Assembly (NCBI GenBank): GCA_947498505.1 | Contig: CANMKG010000001.1 | Coordinates: 868,001-932,000 of the forward strand | DNA length: 64,000 bases | Source of the DNA: an uncultured Maribacter sp. | Lineage (GTDB): Bacteria > Bacteroidota > Bacteroidia > Flavobacteriales > Flavobacteriaceae | Reading direction: 5' to 3' | Shown: in pieces, positions 8,671-16,662 of the stretch | Position numbering within the stretch: the stretch's first letter is position 1 | Layout: each line of letters begins with the position of its first letter | Made by a program: the position numbers and the translations under genes | The notes under the pieces: generated by a model | What the model was told of the DNA's origin: nothing | Database searches by the model: none | Seen by the model: only the letters and a program-made list of their open reading frames with translations

Positions 8671-9543
8671 TTATTGAAAATCAAAGGTTTCCTTTATAGC
8701 CTTAGAGGAAAGTAGTTTTTTTATAGATGCTAATTTATCCGGACTTTGTAAAAAGGGGTGTTCTTGAAATAATTTTTGATATTCCGAAATAACCTCTCCC
8801 TTATACTGCTCCAATTTTTTATCAATAACACCATTAATATGTGTAATTGTATTTTTTTGAAAGTGTAAGTTTATAGGGTCCACATAACCCATTTTTATAA
8901 AACCTGCAGTTTTTCTCACACAACGACATGGATTACTTTTATTAATAAGACCGCATTTGTTGTTCATAAAACTGTAAAGCTGCTTTTTTGCTCTATGAAG
9001 CTTAATTCGAAAGTTTTCTTTAGAAATTTCCATAATCTCAGCACCAATAGTATCCGTAAATTCAAACAACTCGCCCATAATAAATATTAATCGTTGTTCC
9101 CTATCAAGACATAACAACATCCCCTTCATACAGCTAATTTTAGCCTCTTCAACCAAAGCTTTTTTTTCGGTTTCGTGCGAATAGTTTGAGAGCGATTCAT
9201 CTGGCAGTTGATCTAATCCTTCTCCAAAGGCTTCAAATGTAAGAGGAATGGTTTCATTTTTTCCTCTTTTCGTATTTAAAAAGTGATTTTTAACAATACG
9301 ATAAACCCAGGTTTTAAAGTTACTTTTTTGCTTAAACGAATCCAGTTTAGTCACCACTTTTATTAAAACCTCTTGAGTTAAATCAGCAGCTTCATTACTG
9401 TCTCCAACAAAAGTTAAAGCAATATTATAAATCCAATCTTGATGTTTTTTTACTAGACTTTCTAAAGCTTTCTTATTTCCTGCGAGAGATTGCCCTATTA
9501 AAATAGCATCGGTGGCCGAAACATTTATCTGTTCTTTCTTCAT
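8671..9543 (-). CDS. ECF sigma-70 family RNA polymerase sigma factor, extended
   Basis: A 290-residue protein. Region 2 is clear (residues about 25-100: DLTQEVLIKVVTKLDSF, then FKTWVYRIVKNHFLN) and region 4 follows at about 125-190 (LDREQRLIFIMGELFEF, then ISKENFRIKLHRAKKQLYSF). About 100 extra residues follow, with a short Cys-rich motif (CGLINKSNPCRCVRKT), a region that could bind metal or sense redox state. No anti-sigma gene is adjacent. The SnoaL-like exported protein upstream could be co-transcribed. Typical ECF factors are under 200 residues, so the C-terminal extension is notable. Confidence 0.85.
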   Translation of the reverse strand: MKKEQINVSATDAILIGQSLAGNKKALESLVKKHQDWIYNIALTFVGDSNEAADLTQEVLIKVVTKLDSFKQKSNFKTWVYRIVKNHFLNTKRGKNETIPLTFEAFGEGLDQLPDESLSNYSHETEKKALVEEAKISCMKGMLLCLDREQRLIFIMGELFEFTDTIGAEIMEISKENFRIKLHRAKKQLYSFMNNKCGLINKSNPCRCVRKTAGFIKMGYVDPINLHFQKNTITHINGVIDKKLEQYKGEVISEYQKLFQEHPFLQSPDKLASIKKLLSSKAIKETFDFQ

Positions 9544-9609
9544 TTTATATTTTAAATATATGACAATTTACCTTTCCCAAGAAAGGCAAATTGCCACAAA
9601 ACCAAGCCT

Positions 9610-10083
9610 TTACTTATTCAGTAAAAATTGTCCATGAGGATTATCTATAATCATAAGCCATTCTCCATTTTCTTGCTTTCGTAAAACTGCTAATGACAAC
9701 CCACTTTCTTTAATTTTAGTACCATCTGGAGCTTCTCCTGTCATTTCCCAGGGATTAATATGTATTGCTATATCTCCTTTAATAAATACTTCGTGTTCTC
9801 CATACGTAAATATTGGATTAACCTTAGTCATTTCTGTAAACATTTTCTTCAAAACATTGGCATCAGATATTGGCGACTCAGGTTCAAAAACTATTACTGC
9901 ATTAGGCTCATAACAAGACATTATCTTTTCAACATCGTTATAGCTAAAAGCTGTTGTCATTTTTTCAATTGTCCTTACTACACTTTGTTCTTCCATTGTC
10001 GTCTTTTTGGATTGCGCGTTAATAATTGAGGTAGCAAAAAATAGTGCCACCAGTACCCATTTAATTTGTGTTTTTTTAATCAT
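9610..10083 (-). CDS. Exported SnoaL/DUF4440-like (NTF2 fold) protein
   Basis: A 157-residue protein with a cleavable signal peptide (cleavage near INAQS, residue 25). The rest follows the SnoaL-like/DUF4440 cone fold pattern: MTTAFSYNDVEKIMSCYEPNAV at the start of the domain and a central WEMTGEAPDGTKIKESG strand, ending WLMIIDNPHG. Such proteins are binding or ketosteroid-isomerase-like domains; no catalytic assignment can be made. It lies just upstream of the extended sigma factor gene on the same strand (about 65 bases apart). Confidence 0.7.
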   Translation of the reverse strand: MIKKTQIKWVLVALFFATSIINAQSKKTTMEEQSVVRTIEKMTTAFSYNDVEKIMSCYEPNAVIVFEPESPISDANVLKKMFTEMTKVNPIFTYGEHEVFIKGDIAIHINPWEMTGEAPDGTKIKESGLSLAVLRKQENGEWLMIIDNPHGQFLLNK

Positions 10084-10272
10084 AAAGCTTAATTTATATT
10101 ACTTATACTTGCTTTATAACTTAGACACATTCAAAAGATGACCGTTACAGTAATTCTAAATTTATATGCTAAAAATTTAGGTTAGAATTAAAAAAGGTGG
10201 GTAGACTAATGTGGGCAAATAGTAATTATATGAGTTGATATTACTAGAAAAATAATATTAAAAAGGAGCGTT

Positions 10273-10683
10273 TTACTCTTTAATATACTTATAACTACAT
10301 CCTTCGGTGCAAATTGGTCCACTGGTGGGAGTGGCAATAAAGGAATCCGATTCAAACTTTAATGTATACGTTATATACCCTTTTTTATTTTCAAAATTAG
10401 ATTCAAATCCATCACATTTATACTCCAAAAACAATGTGCTTTCATCAATAAAAAAAACACCCGTTGTGCATTCTGAATATTTGCTTGAGCTAAAAGTTCC
10501 ATCATCAAAAAATTCATATTCATCACCATCAGTAGCAGTTACCCAATGTTTACCTCCTCCTGCGCTTACAAAAGATTCAGATAATTTCCATTTTCCAATT
10601 AAATCAGATTTTTTTATTTTTTCTTGGCCTTCTAAACCATAAAAACTAAAAACCATTATTAAGGTGTAAACTAAACTTCTCAT
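10273..10683 (-). CDS. Exported lipocalin-like small protein
   Basis: A 136-residue protein with a signal peptide (cut near GLEGQ). The mature part begins with LIGKWKLSESF, the typical first strand of lipocalin-like/DUF4488-type proteins, followed by FFDDGTFSSSKYSECTTG and alternating short strands, ending in a Cys-containing segment. Four mature Cys residues could form two disulphides. It would lie in the periplasm or outside the cell. The ligand is unknown. It is a single gene between the NTF2-like and sterol desaturase genes. Confidence 0.6.
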   Translation of the reverse strand: MRSLVYTLIMVFSFYGLEGQEKIKKSDLIGKWKLSESFVSAGGGKHWVTATDGDEYEFFDDGTFSSSKYSECTTGVFFIDESTLFLEYKCDGFESNFENKKGYITYTLKFESDSFIATPTSGPICTEGCSYKYIKE

Positions 10684-10730
10684 TGTGTTATTTCTTTTTT
10701 AATGAATACTGATAATATTTATTAGATAGG

Positions 10731-11873
10731 TTATCGTTTACTTCTCTCTTCCGGTAACAAATCATTTTTAAAAGGGTTTTTTGTAAACGGAAATACTAAT
10801 TGTTTAACAAAGCCTTTGGGAAATGATGCATCAACTAACCCTGTTCCTTTTGGCCATTTATTTCCGGGAAGATAATAGGTTCCAAAAATTTTATCAATAA
10901 AAGGAAATACCACAGCAAAATTATTGCCATAATGCTCTGGTTCTTCACAATGATGCCAATGGTGGTATTGGGGTGTAGTTATGATATACTTTAAGAAGCC
11001 AAAATTAATTCTAGTATTCGCATGAATTAACACTGCATGAACGGCAATAAATAAAATATATACATTAAATGTTAATGTAGAAAAACCAAGTACATAAAGT
11101 GGAATATACGTAATGCTTCGGGTAAAAAATATATCTATAAAATGGGTTCTTGAACCTGCCAACCAATCCATATTTTCGGTTGAATGATGTATAGAATGAA
11201 ACCTCCATAAATAATGATGCGAATGAAAAAACCTATGTGCCCAATACTGAAATACATCTGTAATTAATAACGCTATGAATAACTCCACCACAAAAGGTAG
11301 TTCTGAAACCCAAATATGAACTTGTTCTAAATTAAGCCAACCAAAAAAAGCAACGGCGGGCTTTTTCGTTATTACCCCAAATAATTGAATTGCCAAATGA
11401 CTTATTCCAAAATAGATTAAATCTGTTCTCCATTCCTCATGAAATTTAGATTGTAACTTATTTTTTGGAAAAGCAAGTTCTATAGGTACAAATAGCAAAG
11501 CCATTATAAGTAAATCTAGAATAAGCCAATCTAAACCAACACTCCAATCTATTTTTTCTACTGCTCTACCTTCTACAGAGAACCCTCCAAATACTATGGC
11601 TAAAACTCCTAAACAAATTCCGATTGTCGCATTTTTTTTATTCTTGTTTAGTAATATGCTTATTAGGGCAAAAAGAAAAGTGGCTATAATACCCCCTAAC
11701 ATAAGGTTTTCAACCATATTTGCGGAATATACCTCACGAAATTCAGGTGTTGTTAATTGTTCAGGAAACATAAAGCACAGAATTCCTACCAACGATAATG
11801 AACCAAGAAATATTGAGATAGCTCCACTAATTCTGCCCTCTCCTACCCGCATTCGTTTTTTTTGACCATCCAT
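10731..11873 (-). CDS. Sterol desaturase / fatty acid hydroxylase family protein
   Basis: A 380-residue integral membrane protein with about seven helices. The di-iron histidine boxes of the family are present: HRFFHSHH near residue 215, FHSIHHSTENMDW near 230 and YHHWHHCEEPEHYGNN near 305. The family oxidises C-H bonds of lipids (sterol C4/C5, fatty acid alpha or beta positions, carotenoid rings). The N-terminal 120 residues form an extra membrane domain not needed for the core. In Flavobacteria such genes are common but rarely assigned a substrate. It appears to be a single-gene unit. Confidence 0.85.
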   Translation of the reverse strand: MDGQKKRMRVGEGRISGAISIFLGSLSLVGILCFMFPEQLTTPEFREVYSANMVENLMLGGIIATFLFALISILLNKNKKNATIGICLGVLAIVFGGFSVEGRAVEKIDWSVGLDWLILDLLIMALLFVPIELAFPKNKLQSKFHEEWRTDLIYFGISHLAIQLFGVITKKPAVAFFGWLNLEQVHIWVSELPFVVELFIALLITDVFQYWAHRFFHSHHYLWRFHSIHHSTENMDWLAGSRTHFIDIFFTRSITYIPLYVLGFSTLTFNVYILFIAVHAVLIHANTRINFGFLKYIITTPQYHHWHHCEEPEHYGNNFAVVFPFIDKIFGTYYLPGNKWPKGTGLVDASFPKGFVKQLVFPFTKNPFKNDLLPEERSKR

Positions 11874-12107
11874 TTGCTCTACGTTGTTTACAATTAAAAT
11901 TATAAACGACTAATCTAACGTTTTGTTGCAGCTAAAATTCTGAAGTAATATTTTAAATCTATACTTGCAAATTATCATGAAAATGATAAGGGAAAATTAA
12001 AAAACATGAATTAACTAAATAAAACGGAAGTGTTAGCACTGGAAATTAGGTGAAATTTCATCTGTTTTAATACAAAGCTTTGTGCTCTATTAATTTTTTT
12101 GAATGTT

Positions 12108-12566
12108 TTATTTGTTGTTCCAATTCCACAGTCCAAAATTCACGGATTTATCTATTTTTAACCCATTTCTTGAAGTAGTTATCAAAATCTGTCCCCGATG
12201 GTGAGATTCATGTGCAATCATTTGAGAAAAAAAAGCAATCGGGTGTGGATTATAACCTTTAACAACATCTTTTTCCAATATCACTGATAAGGTTTCCTTC
12301 ATTTTCTTCGAAGACCTATACAATGCTTCCTCCAGTTGTTGCTTGTCTTTTGCATATTTCGTATCTAACTTCAAATCAACTTTTTCGCCCACTTTTCCAA
12401 TCCAATATGAACGAATATTATTTATATGTAAAAATTGCTCTCCTATACTACGCCCCTTTCCTCCAAGTTTTTCTGATAACCATTCTTTTTCAATGCTATT
12501 AAGCAAGTATATAGTAACGTTATTGTTTAAATCCCAAGAATGAATTAAATCTGTCTTAGTACTCAT
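12108..12566 (-). CDS. DinB family protein
   Basis: A 152-residue four-helix DinB/YfiT-type protein. The metal-site histidines of the family are visible: His in EQFLHINNIR near 47 and the pair in IAHESHHRGQ near 118-122. The family includes thiol (bacillithiol or mycothiol)-dependent S-transferases and hydrolases; BshB1 elsewhere in the window shows that this organism probably makes bacillithiol. It is the last gene of an apparent three-gene unit led by a TetR regulator and an NTF2-like protein. Confidence 0.8.
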   Translation of the reverse strand: MSTKTDLIHSWDLNNNVTIYLLNSIEKEWLSEKLGGKGRSIGEQFLHINNIRSYWIGKVGEKVDLKLDTKYAKDKQQLEEALYRSSKKMKETLSVILEKDVVKGYNPHPIAFFSQMIAHESHHRGQILITTSRNGLKIDKSVNFGLWNWNNK

Positions 12567-12577
12567 AGAATTTAATT

Positions 12578-12922
12578 TTATTTGAAAAAACCTATTATCT
12601 GTTTTAATTTCCCTTCGTTATACATTGCAAAGTCGGTACCCTTACTTACGACTTGGTTTTGAGCGTTAAGCATATTCCAATTTACCAGACTTCTATTATT
12701 ATGAAATTGAAAATCAGTAATAGTAAAATAAGCTCCTTTATATTTTTCTTGAAATTGAAACATATAATCTGATAGTTGTTCACAACCATTTAATACAATA
12801 TTTGGATCTCGATACTCAAAATCTTCAGTCATTATTTTGCGTAACTCCTCAATTCTATTAATAGAATTATCATTGCTCCAACTTTCGCTATATGTTTCCC
12901 ATATTTGATTATTTCTTTCCAT
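12578..12922 (-). CDS. Small SnoaL/NTF2-like protein
   Basis: A 114-residue cytoplasmic protein with the NTF2-like pattern: an N-terminal helix WETYSESWSNDNSINRIEEL, then MTEDFEYRDPNIVLNG and strands ending in KLKQIIGFFK. No signal peptide. Its ATG overlaps the TetR stop by one base (TAATG), so the two are translationally coupled, and DinB follows 11 bases further on. Proteins of this type may be isomerases, hydratases or binding domains; no active site can be named here. Confidence 0.7.
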   Translation of the reverse strand: MERNNQIWETYSESWSNDNSINRIEELRKIMTEDFEYRDPNIVLNGCEQLSDYMFQFQEKYKGAYFTITDFQFHNNRSLVNWNMLNAQNQVVSKGTDFAMYNEGKLKQIIGFFK

Positions 12923-13497
12923 TATTTAGTTTTTAGTGAATATAAAAATGCTTTCATTGTGCTAAAGCCGGAAGTCTTTGTACTCTTTGATGTGGTTAAC
13001 ACTCCAAAAAAAGTGGTGTGAATTATTTTAGTTAATAATTTTGAGTCTAACGTATTTATTAGGTCTGAATTTTCCTGTGCCGCCTTTACCGTTGGCTCTA
13101 TTACATTTAAAAATTTATTGAATTGATTAGAGGTTGTTGAAGCAATAACCATATTTAGCGCCCCCATTTCAGACATCGTATTATTCACATAACAACCTAT
13201 ATGATGATTTTCTGTTTGGGCATCTAGCATTTCTTCGTACAAGGCTAATAACCTATCAAATGCATTTAATTCATTATGTTCTAACTTTTTTTGAAGATAA
13301 TCTGTTATAAAGCTACCATAGTTTTCAATGGTCGTTAGTAAAAATGATTCTTTGTTTTTAAATGAATTATAAAAGGCTCCTTTTGTCATTCCAGTTTCCC
13401 GACAAATTTCATCTACTCCCAAATTATGATACCCTTTCTTCCAAAAAAGTTCCATTCCCTTTTTAACAACTTCCTCCCTATTATGTTTATAATTCAT
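12922..13497 (-). CDS. TetR/AcrR family transcriptional regulator
   Basis: A 191-residue TetR protein. The helix-turn-helix covers residues about 8-50 (GMELFWKKGYHNLGVDEICR, then TKGAFYNSFKNKESFL), followed by a TetR C-terminal domain with a Cys in HHIGCYVNNT. It heads the operon TetR - NTF2-like - DinB. An inverted repeat directly upstream of its start is a likely autoregulatory operator. It is similar in build to the TetR at 8.1 kb but clearly a different protein. Confidence 0.88.
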   Translation of the reverse strand: MNYKHNREEVVKKGMELFWKKGYHNLGVDEICRETGMTKGAFYNSFKNKESFLLTTIENYGSFITDYLQKKLEHNELNAFDRLLALYEEMLDAQTENHHIGCYVNNTMSEMGALNMVIASTTSNQFNKFLNVIEPTVKAAQENSDLINTLDSKLLTKIIHTTFFGVLTTSKSTKTSGFSTMKAFLYSLKTK

Positions 13498-13514
13498 ACA
13501 GCAAATGTAATCAA

Positions 13515-13528
13515 ACAGACCGTTCTGT
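13515..13528. promoter_or_regulatory. Probable TetR operator (inverted repeat)
   Basis: ACAGACCGTTCTGT: arms ACAGA (13515-13519) and TCTGT (13524-13528) around a 4-base centre. It lies 18 bases upstream of the TetR ATG, where an autorepressor would block transcription of the TetR/NTF2/DinB unit. Confidence 0.55.
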
Positions 13529-13663
13529 ACAAATCAAATTTATTTATCATTAATCCAATCACCACATTACCTACACGTAACGACAATACACATAGAAATC
13601 TACAATATAAATAGTTATTATATAAAATCTGATTATTGAGGAAAAGCATCTAACCATCCCATA

Positions 13664-14395
13664 TTATACCATTATGTTGTCTAAATGTTTCAAGTATTTG
13701 TCAAAATATTTTTTTACTTGCGCCCGATTCAAAGACCCTCCGTGCCCCAAATAATACCTCTCGCCCTTCTCCAATAATACTTTATCAAAACTCTTTTTAA
13801 GTTCATGTAAGTTATCGTGAAAAGGAGGATGTTTTACTCGCGAATGAAATAAGACACCTCCTAATAAAATGCCCGAGGCCATCATATCCATAATTATGGA
13901 TTCTCCATTATCCAAAATAATAGAGATTGAACCTGGAGTATGCCCTGGAGTGTGAATTACTTTTCCTTGCACTCCCCAGTCTGATAAATCGTAAACCTGG
14001 TCACCTTTTAAAAGGATATCTGGGGTAAACGGAACTGTATTTTGATTTTTTATTATTTGTTTAAATAACCACCAATGCGATTTATTTAGCTTCATTGTGG
14101 AAACGTCTGCTCTCCCAGCAATAAAAGAATTTTGATCCAATTCATGAGCAAGAATAGGTGCTTTAAGTGTTTCTTTTAATTTAGCTGCACTTCCAAAATG
14201 GTCTATATGAGAATGTGTAACTATTATTAACCCAATATCTCTATAGTTAATGTTATGTTGAGCTAATTGTTTTAGAATTTTTTTTTCACTGTTTGGAACT
14301 CCAGTATCTACTAAAATATGTTTATGAGTACCTTTAATTAAGAAACAATTTATTAATCCTCTTGACCAGATTGAAATTGGTATTACGCTGTTCAT
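13664..14395 (-). CDS. MBL fold metallo-hydrolase
   Basis: A 243-residue metallo-beta-lactamase fold protein. The metal motif THSHIDHFG gives His61, His63, Asp65 and His66; the third His ligand is in HTPGHTPGS and an Asp is in ESIIMDMMAS. The C-terminal LGHGGS supplies the last His. No signal peptide, so it is cytoplasmic. The family includes glyoxalase II-like thioesterases and lactonases; the exact substrate is open. It lies downstream of the frameshifted Crp/Fnr gene on the same strand. Confidence 0.85.
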   Translation of the reverse strand: MNSVIPISIWSRGLINCFLIKGTHKHILVDTGVPNSEKKILKQLAQHNINYRDIGLIIVTHSHIDHFGSAAKLKETLKAPILAHELDQNSFIAGRADVSTMKLNKSHWWLFKQIIKNQNTVPFTPDILLKGDQVYDLSDWGVQGKVIHTPGHTPGSISIILDNGESIIMDMMASGILLGGVLFHSRVKHPPFHDNLHELKKSFDKVLLEKGERYYLGHGGSLNRAQVKKYFDKYLKHLDNIMV

Positions 14396-14451
14396 ACTTT
14401 CATTTTTTTTTCAAAAGTATGGAGGTATAAAACCAATAAAAATCACATTTG

Positions 14452-15022
14452 TTACTTAATAGATTTTCGAATTCTACTTAAAGATTGCGGTTGAATTCCT
14501 AGATAAGAAGCTAAATGTTTTACTGCTGTATTTAAAGCTATTTGCGGTTGTGTATTTAATAGTTTTTCGTATCTGTTTGATGCAGATAATTTTTGAAGAG
14601 AATATGCTCTTTCTGAAATTCTCATAATTTGGTCTTCGTACACGCTTTTACAAAATATTGACCAATTTGACACTTCGTTGTGCAAACGCTGATATTCATC
14701 TTTTGAAATTCTTAACAATGTACAATCAGAAGTACATTGAATATTTTCTTTCGAGAAATCATTATTAAGAAAACTTTCAAAAGAAGTCACAAAATCTTTA
14801 GTTGTATAAATTTGCGTTGTAATTTCGTTTCCCTCATCAATTAGAAAGCATCTAACAAATCCATCAATTATAAAGTATAGATATAAAGACTTGTCACCTT
14901 CATTGACCAAATATTCATTTTTTACGTTTGGTTATAATTTGAAAATAAGAGGTTAATATTTTAATGTCATCATCAGAGATATTAACCTTTTCCTTTATGG
15001 TATCTATTAGAATAGTTTTCAT
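14452..15022 (-). pseudogene. Crp/Fnr family regulator, frameshifted
   Basis: Two frames together make a full Crp/Fnr protein of about 189 residues. The ATG at 15022 overlaps the SRPBCC stop as ATGA and opens a frame reading MKTILIDTIKEK and ITKRKK, then TGA at 14917-14915. The next frame continues NEYLVNEGDKSLYLYF and ends in the usual helix-turn-helix (LASYLGIQPQSLSRIRK). The switch falls in a run of six A (complement of 14918-14923); removing one A restores KRKNEYLV without a break. An intact start, coupled spacing and conserved downstream frame suggest a recent single-base insertion, phase variation or a sequencing error. Confidence 0.85.
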
Positions 15023-15642
15023 TCAAGACGGTTTTCTTTATTTTCCTTTTTAAGCGCTTCTATTCTGCTTTTTTTAGCTTCAGAAATTTCTCCTGTTTCG
15101 GCAAACACAGTTAAATCCTCAATGCCGTTATTAACATTTTTAAAAATACTTTTTTTCATTAACCCACCAAGTAAAAACCCCATAAATCTTTTAAGGTGCA
15201 TTGTATTATTCATTTGGATAGCCGACTGTTTCGGACCAATTTCAATCACCTTCCAATGCGTATCTACATACAAAATAAAGCTAGGTCTTTTTGTTGAAAT
15301 AAAAGTTATTTCGTGAGTTTTTTCACTGTAAGAAGTTATTTTTTCATACGAATCATGGTGCCCTTTTGCATTTACCTTACAAACCCTTTCACTGCAGATA
15401 ACCCCTTCAAATTCTGGCTCTCCTGAAATTGTGGCAGAATCAATAAGTGTACTCCATTTTTCAACGGCTTTTGGATCCTTAATGATTTTCCATAGTTCAT
15501 CCGCTGACACATTAATAACCTCACTTGTTTTACTAATTTTAATTTCCTTGTACTGTTGTTTTTTTTGCGCCATAACTATTGTGCTAAATGTCGTTAACAT
15601 TATTCCTGTTATGAAAAATGTTTTAAACCTATTTACCTTCAT
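15019..15642 (-). CDS. Exported SRPBCC/polyketide cyclase-like protein
   Basis: A 207-residue protein with an N-terminal signal peptide (cleavage near VMAQK, residue 25). The SRPBCC (START-like) fold follows: ISKTSEVINVSADELWKIIK, then WSTLIDSATISGEPEFEG, then the long C-terminal helix. These folds form a hydrophobic pocket for lipids or aromatic ligands. Its last codon overlaps the start of the frameshifted Crp/Fnr gene (ATGA), showing a two-gene unit. The AraC gene lies upstream on the same strand. The ligand is unknown. Confidence 0.75.
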   Translation of the reverse strand: MKVNRFKTFFITGIMLTTFSTIVMAQKKQQYKEIKISKTSEVINVSADELWKIIKDPKAVEKWSTLIDSATISGEPEFEGVICSERVCKVNAKGHHDSYEKITSYSEKTHEITFISTKRPSFILYVDTHWKVIEIGPKQSAIQMNNTMHLKRFMGFLLGGLMKKSIFKNVNNGIEDLTVFAETGEISEAKKSRIEALKKENKENRLE

Positions 15643-15689
15643 TATTTTTAGATTAGACTAACACAAAAATAACGGGCGTTAATAGCACA

Positions 15690-15720
15690 AATTTGCCTGA
15701 GAAGTTTTATTTTTTGTCTA
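15690..15720. repeat. Direct repeat copy downstream of AraC gene
   Basis: The core AGAAGTTTTATTTTTTGTCT recurs upstream of the same AraC gene. Over 31 bases the two copies agree at about 26 positions. This copy overlaps the last codons and stop of the AraC gene. Confidence 0.6.
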
Positions 15721-16558
15721 AGAAGTTTTGTCTATACTTAGTTGGCGACATACCGTATTTGGTTTTAAAAACCCTAGACATATGCGCAAGCGTTTTGAAT
15801 CTACAATCGTACGCAATGTTGCTAATTGAACTATCTGTTGTAATTAATGATTTAGCTACAAGCTCTATTCGCCGTGCAATAAGATAATTATTTGGTGTGT
15901 CGTTATAAATACGGTTAAACTCTTTCTTGAAAGAGGAAAGACTGTGATTTGTTAATTGTGCTAGCTCATTTATACTTAATGAAGAACAGATGTGTGATTT
16001 TATTATCTCCTTAAATTTAAAAACCTTTTTTTCATAGAGATTATTCATAATCCCCAAGACGTTCGGAGCATTTTTCGTTTGTAACAACAAAACAATAAGT
16101 TCTTTTAATTTAAGTACAAGCAGGTCTTCTGAAAGAAAACTTGTATTCTCAAAATATGAAACTAACCCATTGATATACTGATTAATAATCTTGTTAACTT
16201 CCAGCTTCGTAGAATTAACAAGCAAAGGATGCTCTTTTGGTGGCATAAGTGGAGTGGATGAATTTTCATATAATTCATCCAGGATATCTTTGTGAAATTT
16301 AACTGTTAGCGCGCAATACTTTAAGCTATTACCTACTTTTAATGTTCTAAATGTACTATTACCACATTTGGCAAGAACAGCTTGATTAGTCCTTATATTA
16401 ATTTCCTCAACTTCAGAGTAACTAATACATTCCCCTTCTAAGACATATACAAATGCAGCTTCATCTTCAGGCATTGGAGTTGGCATATGTACAATATCTT
16501 GTATTGTAACCAAATTGAATACAGGTCGACCAAACAGATTAATTGTCTTAACTTCCAT
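15707..16558 (-). CDS. AraC family transcriptional regulator
   Basis: A 283-residue protein: a cupin-like sensor region in residues 1-160 and a C-terminal AraC double helix-turn-helix (SLSINELAQLTNHSLSSFKK, then ISNIAYDCRFKTLAHMSRVF and KYGMSPTKYR). Flavobacterial relatives of this type often control a nearby oxidoreductase or exported protein. It sits between the GH117-like gene and the SRPBCC gene, all on the minus strand. It is flanked by a 31-base direct repeat, which may mark a past duplication or insertion. The ligand is unknown. Confidence 0.88.
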   Translation of the reverse strand: MEVKTINLFGRPVFNLVTIQDIVHMPTPMPEDEAAFVYVLEGECISYSEVEEINIRTNQAVLAKCGNSTFRTLKVGNSLKYCALTVKFHKDILDELYENSSTPLMPPKEHPLLVNSTKLEVNKIINQYINGLVSYFENTSFLSEDLLVLKLKELIVLLLQTKNAPNVLGIMNNLYEKKVFKFKEIIKSHICSSLSINELAQLTNHSLSSFKKEFNRIYNDTPNNYLIARRIELVAKSLITTDSSISNIAYDCRFKTLAHMSRVFKTKYGMSPTKYRQNFLDKK

Positions 16559-16592
16559 AATTGGTCGAAATTTAAGTAAAAAAGACCTTTTA

Positions 16593-16623
16593 GATTTGTC
16601 TTAGAAGTTTTATTATTTGTCTG
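16593..16623. repeat. Direct repeat copy upstream of AraC gene
   Basis: The core AGAAGTTTTATTATTTGTCT matches the copy at 15690-15720, 903 bases away in the same orientation. It lies in the AraC 5' leader. It could be the remnant 3' end of an earlier tandem AraC copy. Confidence 0.6.
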
Positions 16624-16662
16624 ATGACAATAGCGCTTCCGACTAAAGAAAAAAGGATAGTA

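Noticed and set aside
10307-10642. Long ORF antisense to the lipocalin-like gene
   Set aside because: It is a mirror of a coding frame, with no family features and no start context.
14890-14926. Programmed +1 frameshift in the Crp/Fnr gene (AAA AAA TGA)
   Set aside because: A slippery run followed by TGA is suggestive, but there is no known recoding signal around it and a homopolymer error or simple mutation is more likely.
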